Assembly: GCF_025938095.1 (NCBI RefSeq)
Contig: NZ_JAPCZF010000002.1
Coordinates: 248,001-312,000, forward strand
DNA from: Novosphingobium sp. JCM 18896
Lineage (GTDB): Bacteria > Pseudomonadota > Alphaproteobacteria > Sphingomonadales > Sphingomonadaceae
DNA length: 64,000 nt
Reading direction: 5' to 3'
The position numbers were made by a program, and so were the translations under genes. The notes below the pieces were generated by a model. That model did not search any database and was not told where the DNA came from. It saw nothing but the letters and a program-made list of their open reading frames with translations. Position 1 is the stretch's first letter, and each line of letters begins with the position of its first letter. Shown piece by piece: positions 16,251-24,461 of the stretch.

Positions 16251-17729
16251 TCAGGCCAGCATCTTCACGTCCTTGGCGGTGTCGCCCCAGAGCGGCACCT
16301 TCTCGGCCGAGGGCTTTTCGGAGACGATCCACTTCACGATCCGGCGCATCGGCTCGATGCCGTCCTGCGGGCCGACCAGCCCGGCGCCGTTGAAGCCGTA
16401 ACCGAGCTCGACGAAGCGCTGGCCGCCGTGGAGCGCGCCTTTGTGGCGGACGGTGTCCCACAGGTTGTCGGGCCAGACGCCGACGGTCTGGGTATAGGCG
16501 TCGACCACGTCGAGCACTTCGTCGAGCGTGTCGACCGGGATGATGTTGATCGTCCGGTCGCCCAGGTATTCCCAGAACTCGACGCGATCCGAGGTATGCG
16601 AGATCAGGATCGCGCCCTCGCCGTCCTGGCCGCCGATCACAGAATAGAAGTCGTCGTTGAGCCGCAGGGTATCGACCTGGCGCTTGAGATCGGGATCGTA
16701 GCGCTTGGGCTTGGTCGAGATCACCTCGGGCAGGCTCATCATCGCGTCGTAGGTCGCCTGGCCGAGCTGCTTGAGCTTCTCGATGTCCTCGTCCTCGGTG
16801 CCGCACATCACGTAGACGAGGCGGCTCGACGAGCAGGCGACCTGGTTGCCGGGGGCGAAGTCGGCGGCGATGCGCGCGCCGACCTCGGCCATCGTCTCCG
16901 GGCTTTCGAGCGCTTCCTTGCCGATGATCGAGGCCGAACGCTTGGGATCGAGGCTGATCAGCTCGATGCCCGGCTGGATGTACTTGGTGACGTGCTTGAC
17001 CGAGGCGAAGCCGCCCCAGGCGCAGATCTTCTCGATGTTGTGCGGCTGGTAGATCCGGCTCTCCAGCGCCTCGTCGCCGCCGCGCCAATAGGCGACCGCG
17101 AGGTGCTTGGTGATCGGGTGATCGGGCGCCATGTCGACCATCGTGCGCGCGATCGCGCCGGTGGTGAACGGGTCGTTCGAGGGCACCTTCACGATCATGT
17201 CGCCGCGCGTCACCGCGCCGCGGATGATCGTCAGCGCGCCGAGCACCGGCCCATTGCCCGCGACGATGTGCAGCTGGCGCGAGCCATAGGCGCGGATGCC
17301 GACGGTGCAGCCGTTGAGCTGCTGCTCGACCCAGCCTTCGAGATGATCGATGCCGATGTTGAAATCGACCATCTTCCGGATCCGCTCCTTGTCGAACATG
17401 AACGGCAGGTCGTGGTAGAAGGCATCGACGATCGGCTTGGTCGAAGGCGCGGTGTCGTACGAATATTCGAGCGCCTCCTGCATGTAGGGGTTCCGGCTGA
17501 GCTCGAGCCGCGGGCCGAGTTCGGCCAGGTAATCGAGGATGCCGTCGAACGGGATCGAATACATGTCCTCCATCAGCCGCGGGCTCGCCAGCGGGATGCG
17601 GTCGGCGATCTTGTGCGGATCGGGCGCGAGGAAGGTGATGTCGCCGCCGCGGCCGCCGAATTCGATCAGATCGGTCTCGACGACCTCGCCGCGCAGCACG
17701 GCGTAGGAAATGGGTCGCTTGGCCATCAT
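16251..17729 (-). CDS. LuxC-family acyl-CoA/acyl-protein reductase
   Basis: A 492-residue member of the LuxC acyl reductase family (aldehyde dehydrogenase-like fold), which reduces a thioester-bound acyl group with NADPH to an aldehyde. Visible are the nucleotide-binding-like stretch HIVAGNGPVLGALTIIRGAVTRGD (about 154-177) and the candidate nucleophile C299 in NQVACSSSRLVYV. The latter matches the site of Cys286 in Vibrio LuxC. ATG 17729 follows GGAGG with a 9-nt spacer and lies 6 nt after the luxE-like stop, so the two form an operon. No luxA, luxB or luxD is nearby, so the aldehyde serves another purpose. The frame stays open into luxE by chance, not as a fusion. Confidence 0.85.
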   Translation of the reverse strand: MMAKRPISYAVLRGEVVETDLIEFGGRGGDITFLAPDPHKIADRIPLASPRLMEDMYSIPFDGILDYLAELGPRLELSRNPYMQEALEYSYDTAPSTKPIVDAFYHDLPFMFDKERIRKMVDFNIGIDHLEGWVEQQLNGCTVGIRAYGSRQLHIVAGNGPVLGALTIIRGAVTRGDMIVKVPSNDPFTTGAIARTMVDMAPDHPITKHLAVAYWRGGDEALESRIYQPHNIEKICAWGGFASVKHVTKYIQPGIELISLDPKRSASIIGKEALESPETMAEVGARIAADFAPGNQVACSSSRLVYVMCGTEDEDIEKLKQLGQATYDAMMSLPEVISTKPKRYDPDLKRQVDTLRLNDDFYSVIGGQDGEGAILISHTSDRVEFWEYLGDRTINIIPVDTLDEVLDVVDAYTQTVGVWPDNLWDTVRHKGALHGGQRFVELGYGFNGAGLVGPQDGIEPMRRIVKWIVSEKPSAEKVPLWGDTAKDVKMLA

Positions 17730-17734
17730 GTCGC

Positions 17735-19198
17735 TTAACCTCCAAAACCGGTCAGGAATTCCATCGCCTCGGCCTGGGCACCCGGCGTGGCGGCGCAGGA
17801 GATCTTGTCGTCGCCGCCGCCCTGGATCTCGGTGACGCGCTGGATCTTCTTCTCCATCGCGTAGGACGTGCGGCCGCATTCGCAGGGATGATCCCAGTCG
17901 ATCGTAACGACGTCGCCGGTGACGAGCCCGCCCCAGCACGAATCCGCGGTCATGTCGAAGAAGGCGGCGCGGCCGGTCTGCTTGCCCGAACGCGGCAGCG
18001 GCTGGCCGCTGTCGAGATCGAGCAGGTAAGGCGTGACCCAGGGCAGCACATGATAGCGGTCGTGCTCGCACAGCACCGAGAACGAGTTCATCTCGGTCAT
18101 GCCGTAGGACGAGATCATCCGCTTGGTGTTGAAGAAGGCCTCGATCACTTCCTCGAGGTCGTCGGGAAGCGGCACGCCCTTGGCGCCGCCGCCGCCCATG
18201 AACACCGAGTCCGGCGCGAACACGCCCGACAGGCCTTCCTCGAGCCCGCGCTTGGCCGCGGCGTAGAGCAGGTTCGAAGTCGACATGACAAAGACGCGCT
18301 GGCCCTGGAGCTTGCCGATCATCTCGTTGACGAAGGCGAGCTGCTGCGCGGGCATGTTCGCCTGCTGCTGTTCCCACTCGGCACGGCGCGCGAGCAGGGT
18401 CTCGGGCACGTCGACCTTGGAGACGTCGCCCTTGGCCGCGGCGGCCCGCAGGCGGGCGGCCAGCCACATCAGGTCCGAGCTCAGCTTGAAGTCGAAGCAG
18501 TAGTGCCAGAAATCGGGGTCGCCCTTGGCGAAGATCTCGCACGAATACTTGCCGAAGGCGCCCATCGAGGCGTGGCCGTCCTTGTAGAGCGGGATGATCG
18601 CGTGGATCTTGTCGTCGATGTCGCCGGGCTTCGGGTCCTCGCCGAACTTCTGCGCGAGCTGGACCCGCATGCCCATCATCGACAGGCGGTAGTCCTGCTT
18701 CGACTTCGGATAGAAGGAGCAGGTGCCCGAGCTGCCCGACGAGGCGCCGACGTCGAGCGGGGTCTCGTCGCGGATCTTGGTCAGCCAGGAATCGATCGAA
18801 TCGCACTGCGAGACGTCGACCCCGGTCAGGTCGTGGCGGGTCAGCTTGCCGAGCCAGCCGTTGAGCTTGGCGAACTGCTGCTTGGCGAGCAGCGAGGTCG
18901 GGTAGGACTTGTAGATGTCGTGCGGCATCAGTAGCGGCGCCAGGCCTTCGAGGCTGGACACGCCGTCGATGCCCTGCGCGTCGGCGAGCTTGGCGAGCAT
19001 CTGCACCTGGCCGCGGCGTTCCTGCAGGCGCAGGTTCATCGCGGCGAGCTGGACAGCTTCGACTTCCTCACGCGGCAACGAATGGATGCGCGTGTTGTGG
19101 TATCCGAAGTGTCCGTAGGGATCGTTCATCCAGCGCTCGGCTTCGCGCTCGATGGTGCTGTCCCCCAAAGCGCTTTGGGGCGGTGCGGTGGTTGCCAT
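17735..19198 (-). CDS. LuxE-family acyl-protein synthetase (acid-activating)
   Basis: A 487-residue adenylate-forming enzyme related to LuxE and phenylacetate-CoA ligases. It has the P-loop-like ASSGSSGTCSFYPKS (152-166), SYGMTEMNS, a Cys pair CECGRTS, and a Cys near the end (C468) that could carry the acyl group as in LuxE. It is about 100 residues longer than Vibrio LuxE, mostly in the N-terminal part. In the Lux system LuxE activates a fatty acid and passes the acyl to LuxC. GGAGAG precedes the ATG. It is first in the luxE-luxC unit and divergent from tetR across a perfect inverted repeat. Confidence 0.82.
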   Translation of the reverse strand: MATTAPPQSALGDSTIEREAERWMNDPYGHFGYHNTRIHSLPREEVEAVQLAAMNLRLQERRGQVQMLAKLADAQGIDGVSSLEGLAPLLMPHDIYKSYPTSLLAKQQFAKLNGWLGKLTRHDLTGVDVSQCDSIDSWLTKIRDETPLDVGASSGSSGTCSFYPKSKQDYRLSMMGMRVQLAQKFGEDPKPGDIDDKIHAIIPLYKDGHASMGAFGKYSCEIFAKGDPDFWHYCFDFKLSSDLMWLAARLRAAAAKGDVSKVDVPETLLARRAEWEQQQANMPAQQLAFVNEMIGKLQGQRVFVMSTSNLLYAAAKRGLEEGLSGVFAPDSVFMGGGGAKGVPLPDDLEEVIEAFFNTKRMISSYGMTEMNSFSVLCEHDRYHVLPWVTPYLLDLDSGQPLPRSGKQTGRAAFFDMTADSCWGGLVTGDVVTIDWDHPCECGRTSYAMEKKIQRVTEIQGGGDDKISCAATPGAQAEAMEFLTGFGG

Positions 19199-19285
19199 GG
19201 CTCTCTCCGTGCCTGTTGTTCAGGGCCTTCCAGGCCGCCTTTCCGGCAGCTCGAATCGCATCATGCGCCCGGCCTCGTATAAAAT

Positions 19286-19303
19286 CAACCAAATGGTTGG
19301 TTG
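19286..19303. promoter_or_regulatory. Perfect 7-4-7 inverted repeat, likely TetR operator for luxEC and tetR-AKR
   Basis: CAACCAA, then ATGG, then TTGGTTG, in the 234-nt gap between the luxE start (19198) and tetR start (19433). AT-rich TATA-like bases (19279-19284) sit right beside it, so a bound repressor would cover the luxE promoter. No other strong signal was seen in the gap. Confidence 0.6.
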
Positions 19304-19432
19304 TATCTGACGAAGTGACTTGCTAGTCCTGTCGCCACCGCGAAGTCGCGGCGTTTTGGCCTTTGCGCGGAACCTCGCGTAACGGGCGGAGGAGGTTCCC
19401 GCTCCCGCGGGGACGACGACGAGGAATAATAC

Positions 19433-20104
19433 GTGGATTCTGCGAAGAAGGCCTCCAAGGACACGACCAAGACCCGCCCCCGCCGCGCCTATCTGCCGGC
19501 GGCCGAGCGCCGCAAGTCGATCATCGCCGCGGCGCAGGAGGTCTTCGCGCGATCGAACCTCAAGGGCGCGCGCACCCGCGACATCGCCGCCGCCGCCGCG
19601 GTCAACCAGGCAACGATCTTCGAGCATTTCGAATCGAAGGAAGCCCTGTTCCAGGAAGCCGTGGTCCAGCCGTTGATCGACGCCATGCGCGGCATGCACG
19701 CGCGGCGCGAGACCTACGAGGCGGCGACCTCGCCCGACGAGCTGGCGGCCATGGCGCAGGAATCGGCGACGCGGCACATCGAGGACATGATCCGCATCTT
19801 CCCGCTGTTCACCGCGGCGCTGTTCAGCGATCCCGATCTCGGCGAGCAGCTCTACCGCGAGCACATCGCCCCGCTGATCCACAAGCGCGGCGAGATCCTC
19901 GACGGCCTCGTCCGCGACAAGCTCGACCTCGACTTCGTCGGCCTGACGATCTTCGGCATGACCTTCGCGATCGCGATGGACCGCCACTTCGGCAAGGACG
20001 GCACCGTTGCGCAGGCCGATTTGCCCGAGGTGGCAAGGCAGTTCACCCGCATGTCGACGGGCGGCTTCGCCCGCGACAGGACGGATCACGACAAACCAGA
20101 CTGA
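19433..20104 (+). CDS. TetR/AcrR family regulator, divergent from luxEC
   Basis: A 223-residue regulator. After a basic N-terminal tail the helix-turn-helix spans about residues 25-70 (ERRKSIIAAAQEVFARSNLKGARTRDIAAAAAVNQATIFEHFESK). The C-terminal ligand domain contains MIRIFPLFTAALFSD. The start is GTG at 19433. It is divergent from luxEC and 20 nt upstream of an aldo/keto reductase, with which it is probably co-transcribed. It likely binds the inverted repeat at 19286-19303 and responds to a substrate or acyl derivative of the pathway; this is inference. Confidence 0.88.
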   Translation: MDSAKKASKDTTKTRPRRAYLPAAERRKSIIAAAQEVFARSNLKGARTRDIAAAAAVNQATIFEHFESKEALFQEAVVQPLIDAMRGMHARRETYEAATSPDELAAMAQESATRHIEDMIRIFPLFTAALFSDPDLGEQLYREHIAPLIHKRGEILDGLVRDKLDLDFVGLTIFGMTFAIAMDRHFGKDGTVAQADLPEVARQFTRMSTGGFARDRTDHDKPD

Positions 20105-20124
20105 CAACCACTTTCGGGAGAGAA

Positions 20125-21189
20125 ATGATGCCGCTGCAACTCGACGACTATCGCCTGCTGGGCCGCTCCGGCCTACGCGTGTCCCCGCTGGCGCTGGGCA
20201 CGATGACCTTCCGCGTCGGCCAGGGCTCGTGGGGCTCGAGCGACGAGCAAGCCAAGCGCATGGTCGACATGTTCACCGACCGCGGCGGCAACTTCATCGA
20301 CACCGCCGACTTCTACGGCCAGCACGGCGGCTCCGAGACCTTGCTCGGCGAGCTCGTCGCCGACCGCCGCCACCGCATGGTGATCTCGACCAAGTATTCG
20401 CTGACCACCGAGCCCGGCAATCCCAACGCCTCGGGCAACCATCGCAAGAACATGGTCCGCTCGGTCGAGGACAGCCTCAAGCGGATGGGCACCGACTACA
20501 TCGACCTGCTCTATCTCCACATGTGGGACTTCCGCACGCCGGTCGACGAAATCCTGCGTTCGTTCGACGACCTCGTCCGCGCGGGCAAGGTGCTCTACAT
20601 CGGCCTGTCGGACACGCCCGCCTGGCAGGCGAGCCGCATGCAGGCGATCGCCGAGTTGCGCGGCTGGACCCAGTTCTGCGCACTGCAGATCCAGTACAGC
20701 CTGGTCGAGCGCACGGTCGAGCGCGAGCTGATCCCGATGGCGCAGGAAATGGGCCTCGGCGTCTCGCCCTGGGCACCGCTGGGTCAGGGCATGCTGACCG
20801 GCAAGTACACGCGCGCCGATCTCAAGCCCGGCGACATGAGCGACATCTCGTCGCGCAAGGCGATCAACGCGGTCACCGGCAAGCTGACCGAGCGCAATCT
20901 CGACATCGCCGACGTCGTGGTCGAAGTCGCCAAGGAGATCGGCTGCACCCCGGCGCAGCTCGCCGTCGCCTGGACCCTGACCAACCCGACGGTGTCCTCG
21001 CCGGTGATCGGCGTGCGCACGCCCGAGCAGCTCGAGGACAACCTCGGCGCGCTGGCGGTCGACATCTCGGCCGACCAGCTCGCGCGGCTCAACGCGGTCA
21101 GCGCGGTGCCGCCGGTCTTCCCGATGGACGTCCTGCGCGGCCCTGCCGAAGCCATGATGTTCGGCGGCGTGAAGGTGCAGGAACGCTGA
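20125..21189 (+). CDS. Aldo/keto reductase
   Basis: A 354-residue NADPH-dependent aldo/keto reductase with the barrel landmarks FIDTADFYG (catalytic D and Y), VISTKYS (catalytic K), and YIDLLYLHMWD (catalytic H). The C-terminal cofactor stretch is PVIGVRTPEQLEDNL. ATG codons at 20125 and 20128 are both possible after GGGAG; the first is given. It sits in one unit with the TetR gene that faces luxEC. A natural reading is that it reduces the aldehyde made by LuxE-LuxC, or oxidises the alcohol. Function in the module is inferred; enzyme family is clear. Confidence 0.92.
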   Translation: MMPLQLDDYRLLGRSGLRVSPLALGTMTFRVGQGSWGSSDEQAKRMVDMFTDRGGNFIDTADFYGQHGGSETLLGELVADRRHRMVISTKYSLTTEPGNPNASGNHRKNMVRSVEDSLKRMGTDYIDLLYLHMWDFRTPVDEILRSFDDLVRAGKVLYIGLSDTPAWQASRMQAIAELRGWTQFCALQIQYSLVERTVERELIPMAQEMGLGVSPWAPLGQGMLTGKYTRADLKPGDMSDISSRKAINAVTGKLTERNLDIADVVVEVAKEIGCTPAQLAVAWTLTNPTVSSPVIGVRTPEQLEDNLGALAVDISADQLARLNAVSAVPPVFPMDVLRGPAEAMMFGGVKVQER

Positions 21190-21192
21190 TCA

Positions 21193-21326
21193 GATCCTCC
21201 CCGGCACGGGGAGGTGGCAGCCCGCAGGGCTGACGGAGGGGGTTCTCGGCGCAACACGACGCCAACCGACAGCCCCCTCCACCACCGACTGCGTCGGCGG
21301 TCCCCCTCCCCGTACCGGGGAGGATG
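21193..21326. repeat. Long imperfect palindromic repeat, copy 2, between convergent genes
   Basis: About 134 bp. It opens GATCCTCCCCGGCACGGGGAGGTGG, has GGCTGACGGAGGGGG in the left arm and CCCCCTCCACCACCG in the right arm, and closes CCCCTCCCCGTACCGGGGAGGAT. It has the same plan and core words (GGGGAGGTGG, GACGGAGGGG, CCCTCCACCACC) as 16102-16246, but different hairpin tips. It again lies between two convergent genes. Confidence 0.8.
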
Positions 21327-21327
21327 A

Positions 21328-21771
21328 TCACACCGCCGAAGCGTCCTTGTAGATCGTGAACAGCCGCGCCTTGAAGTACCAGCGCCCGTCGACGCGCTGG
21401 CAGACGTCGCGGTACTCGCCCATCGTCGTGTGCGGCGTGCCGTAGATCTTGGCATCCATCACGCTGTTCGCCGTCGCCGTATCGCCGTCGATCTCGATGA
21501 TCAGGTTGCGGATCAGCGGCACCGGATGCCGGCGCCCCTTGGCCGGCGCCATGTAGTCGTGGACCTCCTGCGCACTCTTGTGGAACTCGCGGACGGTATA
21601 TTCGGGCTGGTCGGGATGGCCGTCGCGAATCTCGAAAGTGCCCTCGGGCAGGAACAGCGCCGAGACCTGCTCGGGCTCGTCGCGGCGGATGTGGCGGGCA
21701 TAGGTGTAGATCAGCTCCGCCACCGCATTGCGCGCTTCGAGGCGGTCGAGCCGCTCGGCCAGATCGGTCAT
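21328..21771 (-). CDS. SnoaL/NTF2-like protein
   Basis: A 147-residue protein of the NTF2-like/SnoaL-4 type (RLDRLEARNAVAELIYTYARHIRRDEPEQVSALFLPEGTFEI...VDGRWYFKARLFT). This is a cone-shaped fold used by small dehydratases, isomerases and ring-hydroxylating dioxygenase beta-like proteins. The ATG at 21771 is chosen because GGGGAG lies 10 nt upstream; an earlier ATG at 21792 has no ribosome site. Catalytic residues cannot be assigned safely. It is convergent with the aldo/keto reductase and its role is unknown. Confidence 0.8.
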   Translation of the reverse strand: MTDLAERLDRLEARNAVAELIYTYARHIRRDEPEQVSALFLPEGTFEIRDGHPDQPEYTVREFHKSAQEVHDYMAPAKGRRHPVPLIRNLIIEIDGDTATANSVMDAKIYGTPHTTMGEYRDVCQRVDGRWYFKARLFTIYKDASAV

Positions 21772-21884
21772 GACTCTATTGCTCCCCGGCATTTTGTGAC
21801 AGCCTAGTCGCAGGATAGGCGGCAGCCAACAGAAAGCGACGAGCTTTCAACTGCTTGCAACAAAACAGAACGGGGAGAGGGCAT

Positions 21885-22940
21885 ATGGATCGATCGATTG
21901 CGGCGGCCTTGCGGCTGATCGCGACCATGGTCTTCGCGGCGCTGGCCGTGGCGGCGCAGGCCGCGAGCGACCACGCCGTGGGCATGCGACAGGCGAGCTT
22001 CGTCGACGAGAGCCGACCGGTAAAGGCCAGCTCGGGCTTCGCCGGCGCGCCGGTACGGCGGATCGACGTGATGATCTGGTATCCGGCCGACATTGCGGGC
22101 CGCGATGCCGCCTTGGCCAAGGACGGTCCCTGGCCGCTGGTGATCTACAGCCATGGCACCAACGGCGCGCCCGACAACAACATGCACCTGGTCAACGAGC
22201 TCGTGCGCCACGGCTATATCGTCGCCGCGCCGGCCTATCCGCTGAGCTCGTTGAACACCTATACCCAGATCAAGATGACCGACACCCGCGACGTGGTGAA
22301 CCAGACCAAGGACGTCAGCTTCGTCATCGACCGGCTGCTGGCCGATCCCGCGCTCGGTCGCGCGATCAATGCCAAGCGGATCGGCACCACCGGCCATTCG
22401 CTCGGCGGCGTCACCAGCTATTTCACGAGCTTCGGCCGCCAGACGCGCGATCCGCGCATCGTCGCGACCGCGCCGATCGGCGCCGGCGATCCGGTGCAGA
22501 GCGCCCTGTTCAGCGACATGGGCCTGATCGGCACGCAGCACGCGGCGGTCTCGGTGCCCGTGCTGTTCCTCTCGGCCGAGAAGGACATTTTCGCGCGCAC
22601 CACCGGCCGGCCACACGCGGCCTATGCGCGGCTCGAAAAGCCCAAGTACGAGATCATGGTGCGCCGCGGCACCCATGTCTGGTTCCGCGACAACACCGAC
22701 CGGCCGGCGGGCGACAAGAACCCCGACTGCCTGTTCTTCGAGCGCTACATGCCCCAGGTGACGATGCCCGGCTGCGAGGAACGCGTGCCGCTGATCGGCC
22801 CCGAGCGCCAGCAGGCGATCACCCGCGCAGCGGTGCTGACCTTCTTCGACGCCTATCTCAAGCAGGATGCCGCGGCGCTCGCCCGGCTGCGGCGGTTCGA
22901 CAAGGACCACCCGGAAACCGAACTGCTCAAGGACGACTAG
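21885..22940 (+). CDS. Secreted alpha/beta hydrolase
   Basis: A 351-residue hydrolase with an N-terminal signal peptide (about 1-27, ending VAAQAAS). It has YSHGTNGAPDN around the oxyanion hole, GHSLGG with nucleophile S172, and a plausible acid and His (FLSAEKDIF, RRGTHVWF), close to PAF-acetylhydrolase/dienelactone hydrolase-like enzymes. Several late Cys (DCLFF, PGCEER) could form a disulfide. The ATG at 21885 follows GGGGAGAGG. It probably acts in the periplasm on esters. Its end overlaps the convergent tetR by 4 nt. Confidence 0.85.
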   Translation: MDRSIAAALRLIATMVFAALAVAAQAASDHAVGMRQASFVDESRPVKASSGFAGAPVRRIDVMIWYPADIAGRDAALAKDGPWPLVIYSHGTNGAPDNNMHLVNELVRHGYIVAAPAYPLSSLNTYTQIKMTDTRDVVNQTKDVSFVIDRLLADPALGRAINAKRIGTTGHSLGGVTSYFTSFGRQTRDPRIVATAPIGAGDPVQSALFSDMGLIGTQHAAVSVPVLFLSAEKDIFARTTGRPHAAYARLEKPKYEIMVRRGTHVWFRDNTDRPAGDKNPDCLFFERYMPQVTMPGCEERVPLIGPERQQAITRAAVLTFFDAYLKQDAAALARLRRFDKDHPETELLKDD

Positions 22941-23518
22941 GGCTTGGCGGTCACCCCGTCGCGCGCGAGCGCGCGCTGGTGCTCACGGACGAATTTGGCG
23001 ACGATCTCCTCGGTGCTCGCCGCGGCGTTGACGCTGTTGCGATAGACCCGCGGGCCGATGACCGAGGCGGCGATCAGCATCACGCAATAGACCTCGGCGT
23101 CGATCTCCTCGCCGGGGTTCTCCTCGGCCAGCCGCCGGGCCGTGCCCTCGACCAGCGCGTTCCATCCCGAATAGCTGTCGCGGATGTCCTTGCCCGAGAC
23201 GAAATCGTCGATCCATAGCTTGGTCAGCTCGGGGTTCTCGATCGCGAAGCGGCTGATCAGGCCGATGCGCTCGGGCTGGCTCAGGTTGACGTCGGTGCCG
23301 CGGCCGAGCTGCGCGGTCGCCCAGCTCGACACCGCGTGGAGCAGCGCCTCGCGGTTCTCGAAATGATAGTAGACCGTCGTCCGGTTGATCCCCATCTCGC
23401 GCGCCAGCGCGGCGATCGACAGGGCGTCTACCCCGCGCTCGGAAATCAGCCGCACCGCGGTTTCGATCAGGTCCTGGTGGGTCTCGTCGAAGCCCTTGTT
23501 GCGGCGGGGTGCATCCAT
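22937..23518 (-). CDS. TetR/AcrR family regulator
   Basis: A 193-residue regulator with a clear helix-turn-helix (residues about 12-58; ETAVRLISERGVDALSIAALAREMGINRTTVYYHFENREAL). The C-terminal domain resembles TetR_C regulators of this length. It is convergent with the secreted hydrolase (4-nt overlap), and the SDR gene (ending at 23566) lies upstream on the same strand. No operator is obvious just upstream, so its target may be elsewhere. Confidence 0.86.
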   Translation of the reverse strand: MDAPRRNKGFDETHQDLIETAVRLISERGVDALSIAALAREMGINRTTVYYHFENREALLHAVSSWATAQLGRGTDVNLSQPERIGLISRFAIENPELTKLWIDDFVSGKDIRDSYSGWNALVEGTARRLAEENPGEEIDAEVYCVMLIAASVIGPRVYRNSVNAAASTEEIVAKFVREHQRALARDGVTAKP

Positions 23519-23565
23519 GCCGCCGACCTAGACGCACCGCATGCGCGAGGCGAGTCCCATGCGCC

Positions 23566-24366
23566 TCAGCGCCCCCCAGCCTGTTCGGCGCTGGCGGCGG
23601 CGAAGTCGGCAGCGATCGCCGCGTGGCGCGCCTCGATCATCGGCCACATCTCGGGATGGGTCAGGATGTAGAGCCGGTTCGCCGCGATCCCGCGCGCGAC
23701 GATCTCGCCCGCCTCGGCGGGGCTCATGCCCGTGCCCGGCGCCGTGCCGCCGTCGTAGTCGCTGTCGATTCCGCTGAGCCGCGCGGTGTTGGCGATGATG
23801 TTGGTCGCGACGAAGCCCGGGCAGAGCACCGAGACGCCGACGCCGTGCGGCGCGAGTTCGCCGCGCAGGGTCTCGCTGAGCGCGACCACGCCGAACTTGG
23901 CCATGGCATAGGCCGAGACGCCGGGCGCGCTTGCGAAGAGCCCGGCGACCGAGGCGACGTTGACGATGTGCCCCCGGCCCGCCGCGCGCATGTCGGCGGC
24001 GAAGCTCGCAACACCGTTGAACACGCCGGTCAGGTTGATGCCCAGGATACGGTCGTAGCTTTCGTGGGTCAGGTCGGCGATCGCCGCGCCGTCGGGACCG
24101 ATCCCGGCATTGTTGACCAGCACGTCGACCGGGCCGAACGCGGCTTCCGCCTCTGCCTTGGCGCGCGCCCAGCCTTCGCGGTCGCGCACGTCGAGCACCA
24201 CGCCGCGGAAATTCTCGCGCCCCGTCAGCGCCCGCTCGAGCGCCGCCGCATCGACGTCGGCCAGGGTGACCGCGGCGCCGCGCGCCGCCAGCGCCTCGGC
24301 AATGCCCAGCCCGATGCCGCTGGCGCCACCGGTCACGAAGGCATGCCGGATTTCGCTCGGGTCCAT
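23566..24366 (-). CDS. Short-chain dehydrogenase/reductase (SDR)
   Basis: A 266-residue classical SDR with TGGASGIG (12-19), VLVNNAGIG, a catalytic Ser (NVASVAG) and YAMAK (Tyr and Lys). The Asp after the second strand (LADVDA) favours NAD(H). The C-terminal region is long (LYILTHPEMWPMIEARHAAI), as in SDRs acting on bulky substrates. The ATG at 24366 follows GGGAG (10-nt spacer). It is divergent from the sulfotransferase gene. Substrate unknown. Confidence 0.9.
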   Translation of the reverse strand: MDPSEIRHAFVTGGASGIGLGIAEALAARGAAVTLADVDAAALERALTGRENFRGVVLDVRDREGWARAKAEAEAAFGPVDVLVNNAGIGPDGAAIADLTHESYDRILGINLTGVFNGVASFAADMRAAGRGHIVNVASVAGLFASAPGVSAYAMAKFGVVALSETLRGELAPHGVGVSVLCPGFVATNIIANTARLSGIDSDYDGGTAPGTGMSPAEAGEIVARGIAANRLYILTHPEMWPMIEARHAAIAADFAAASAEQAGGR

Positions 24367-24461
24367 CGCGTCCCATCTCCCATATCTTGGCTGCATTTCG
24401 ATGATGCGGCCTGTTCTCGCGATGGACTCGATACTAGCCGGCAGGGCAAAGGAAATACAAC

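Noticed and set aside
16251..18806. A single 851-codon minus-strand frame suggesting a LuxE-LuxC fusion
   Set aside because: The upstream half is out of frame with the true luxE. LuxE ends with its own stop at 17735, and luxC has its own GGAGG and ATG at 17729.
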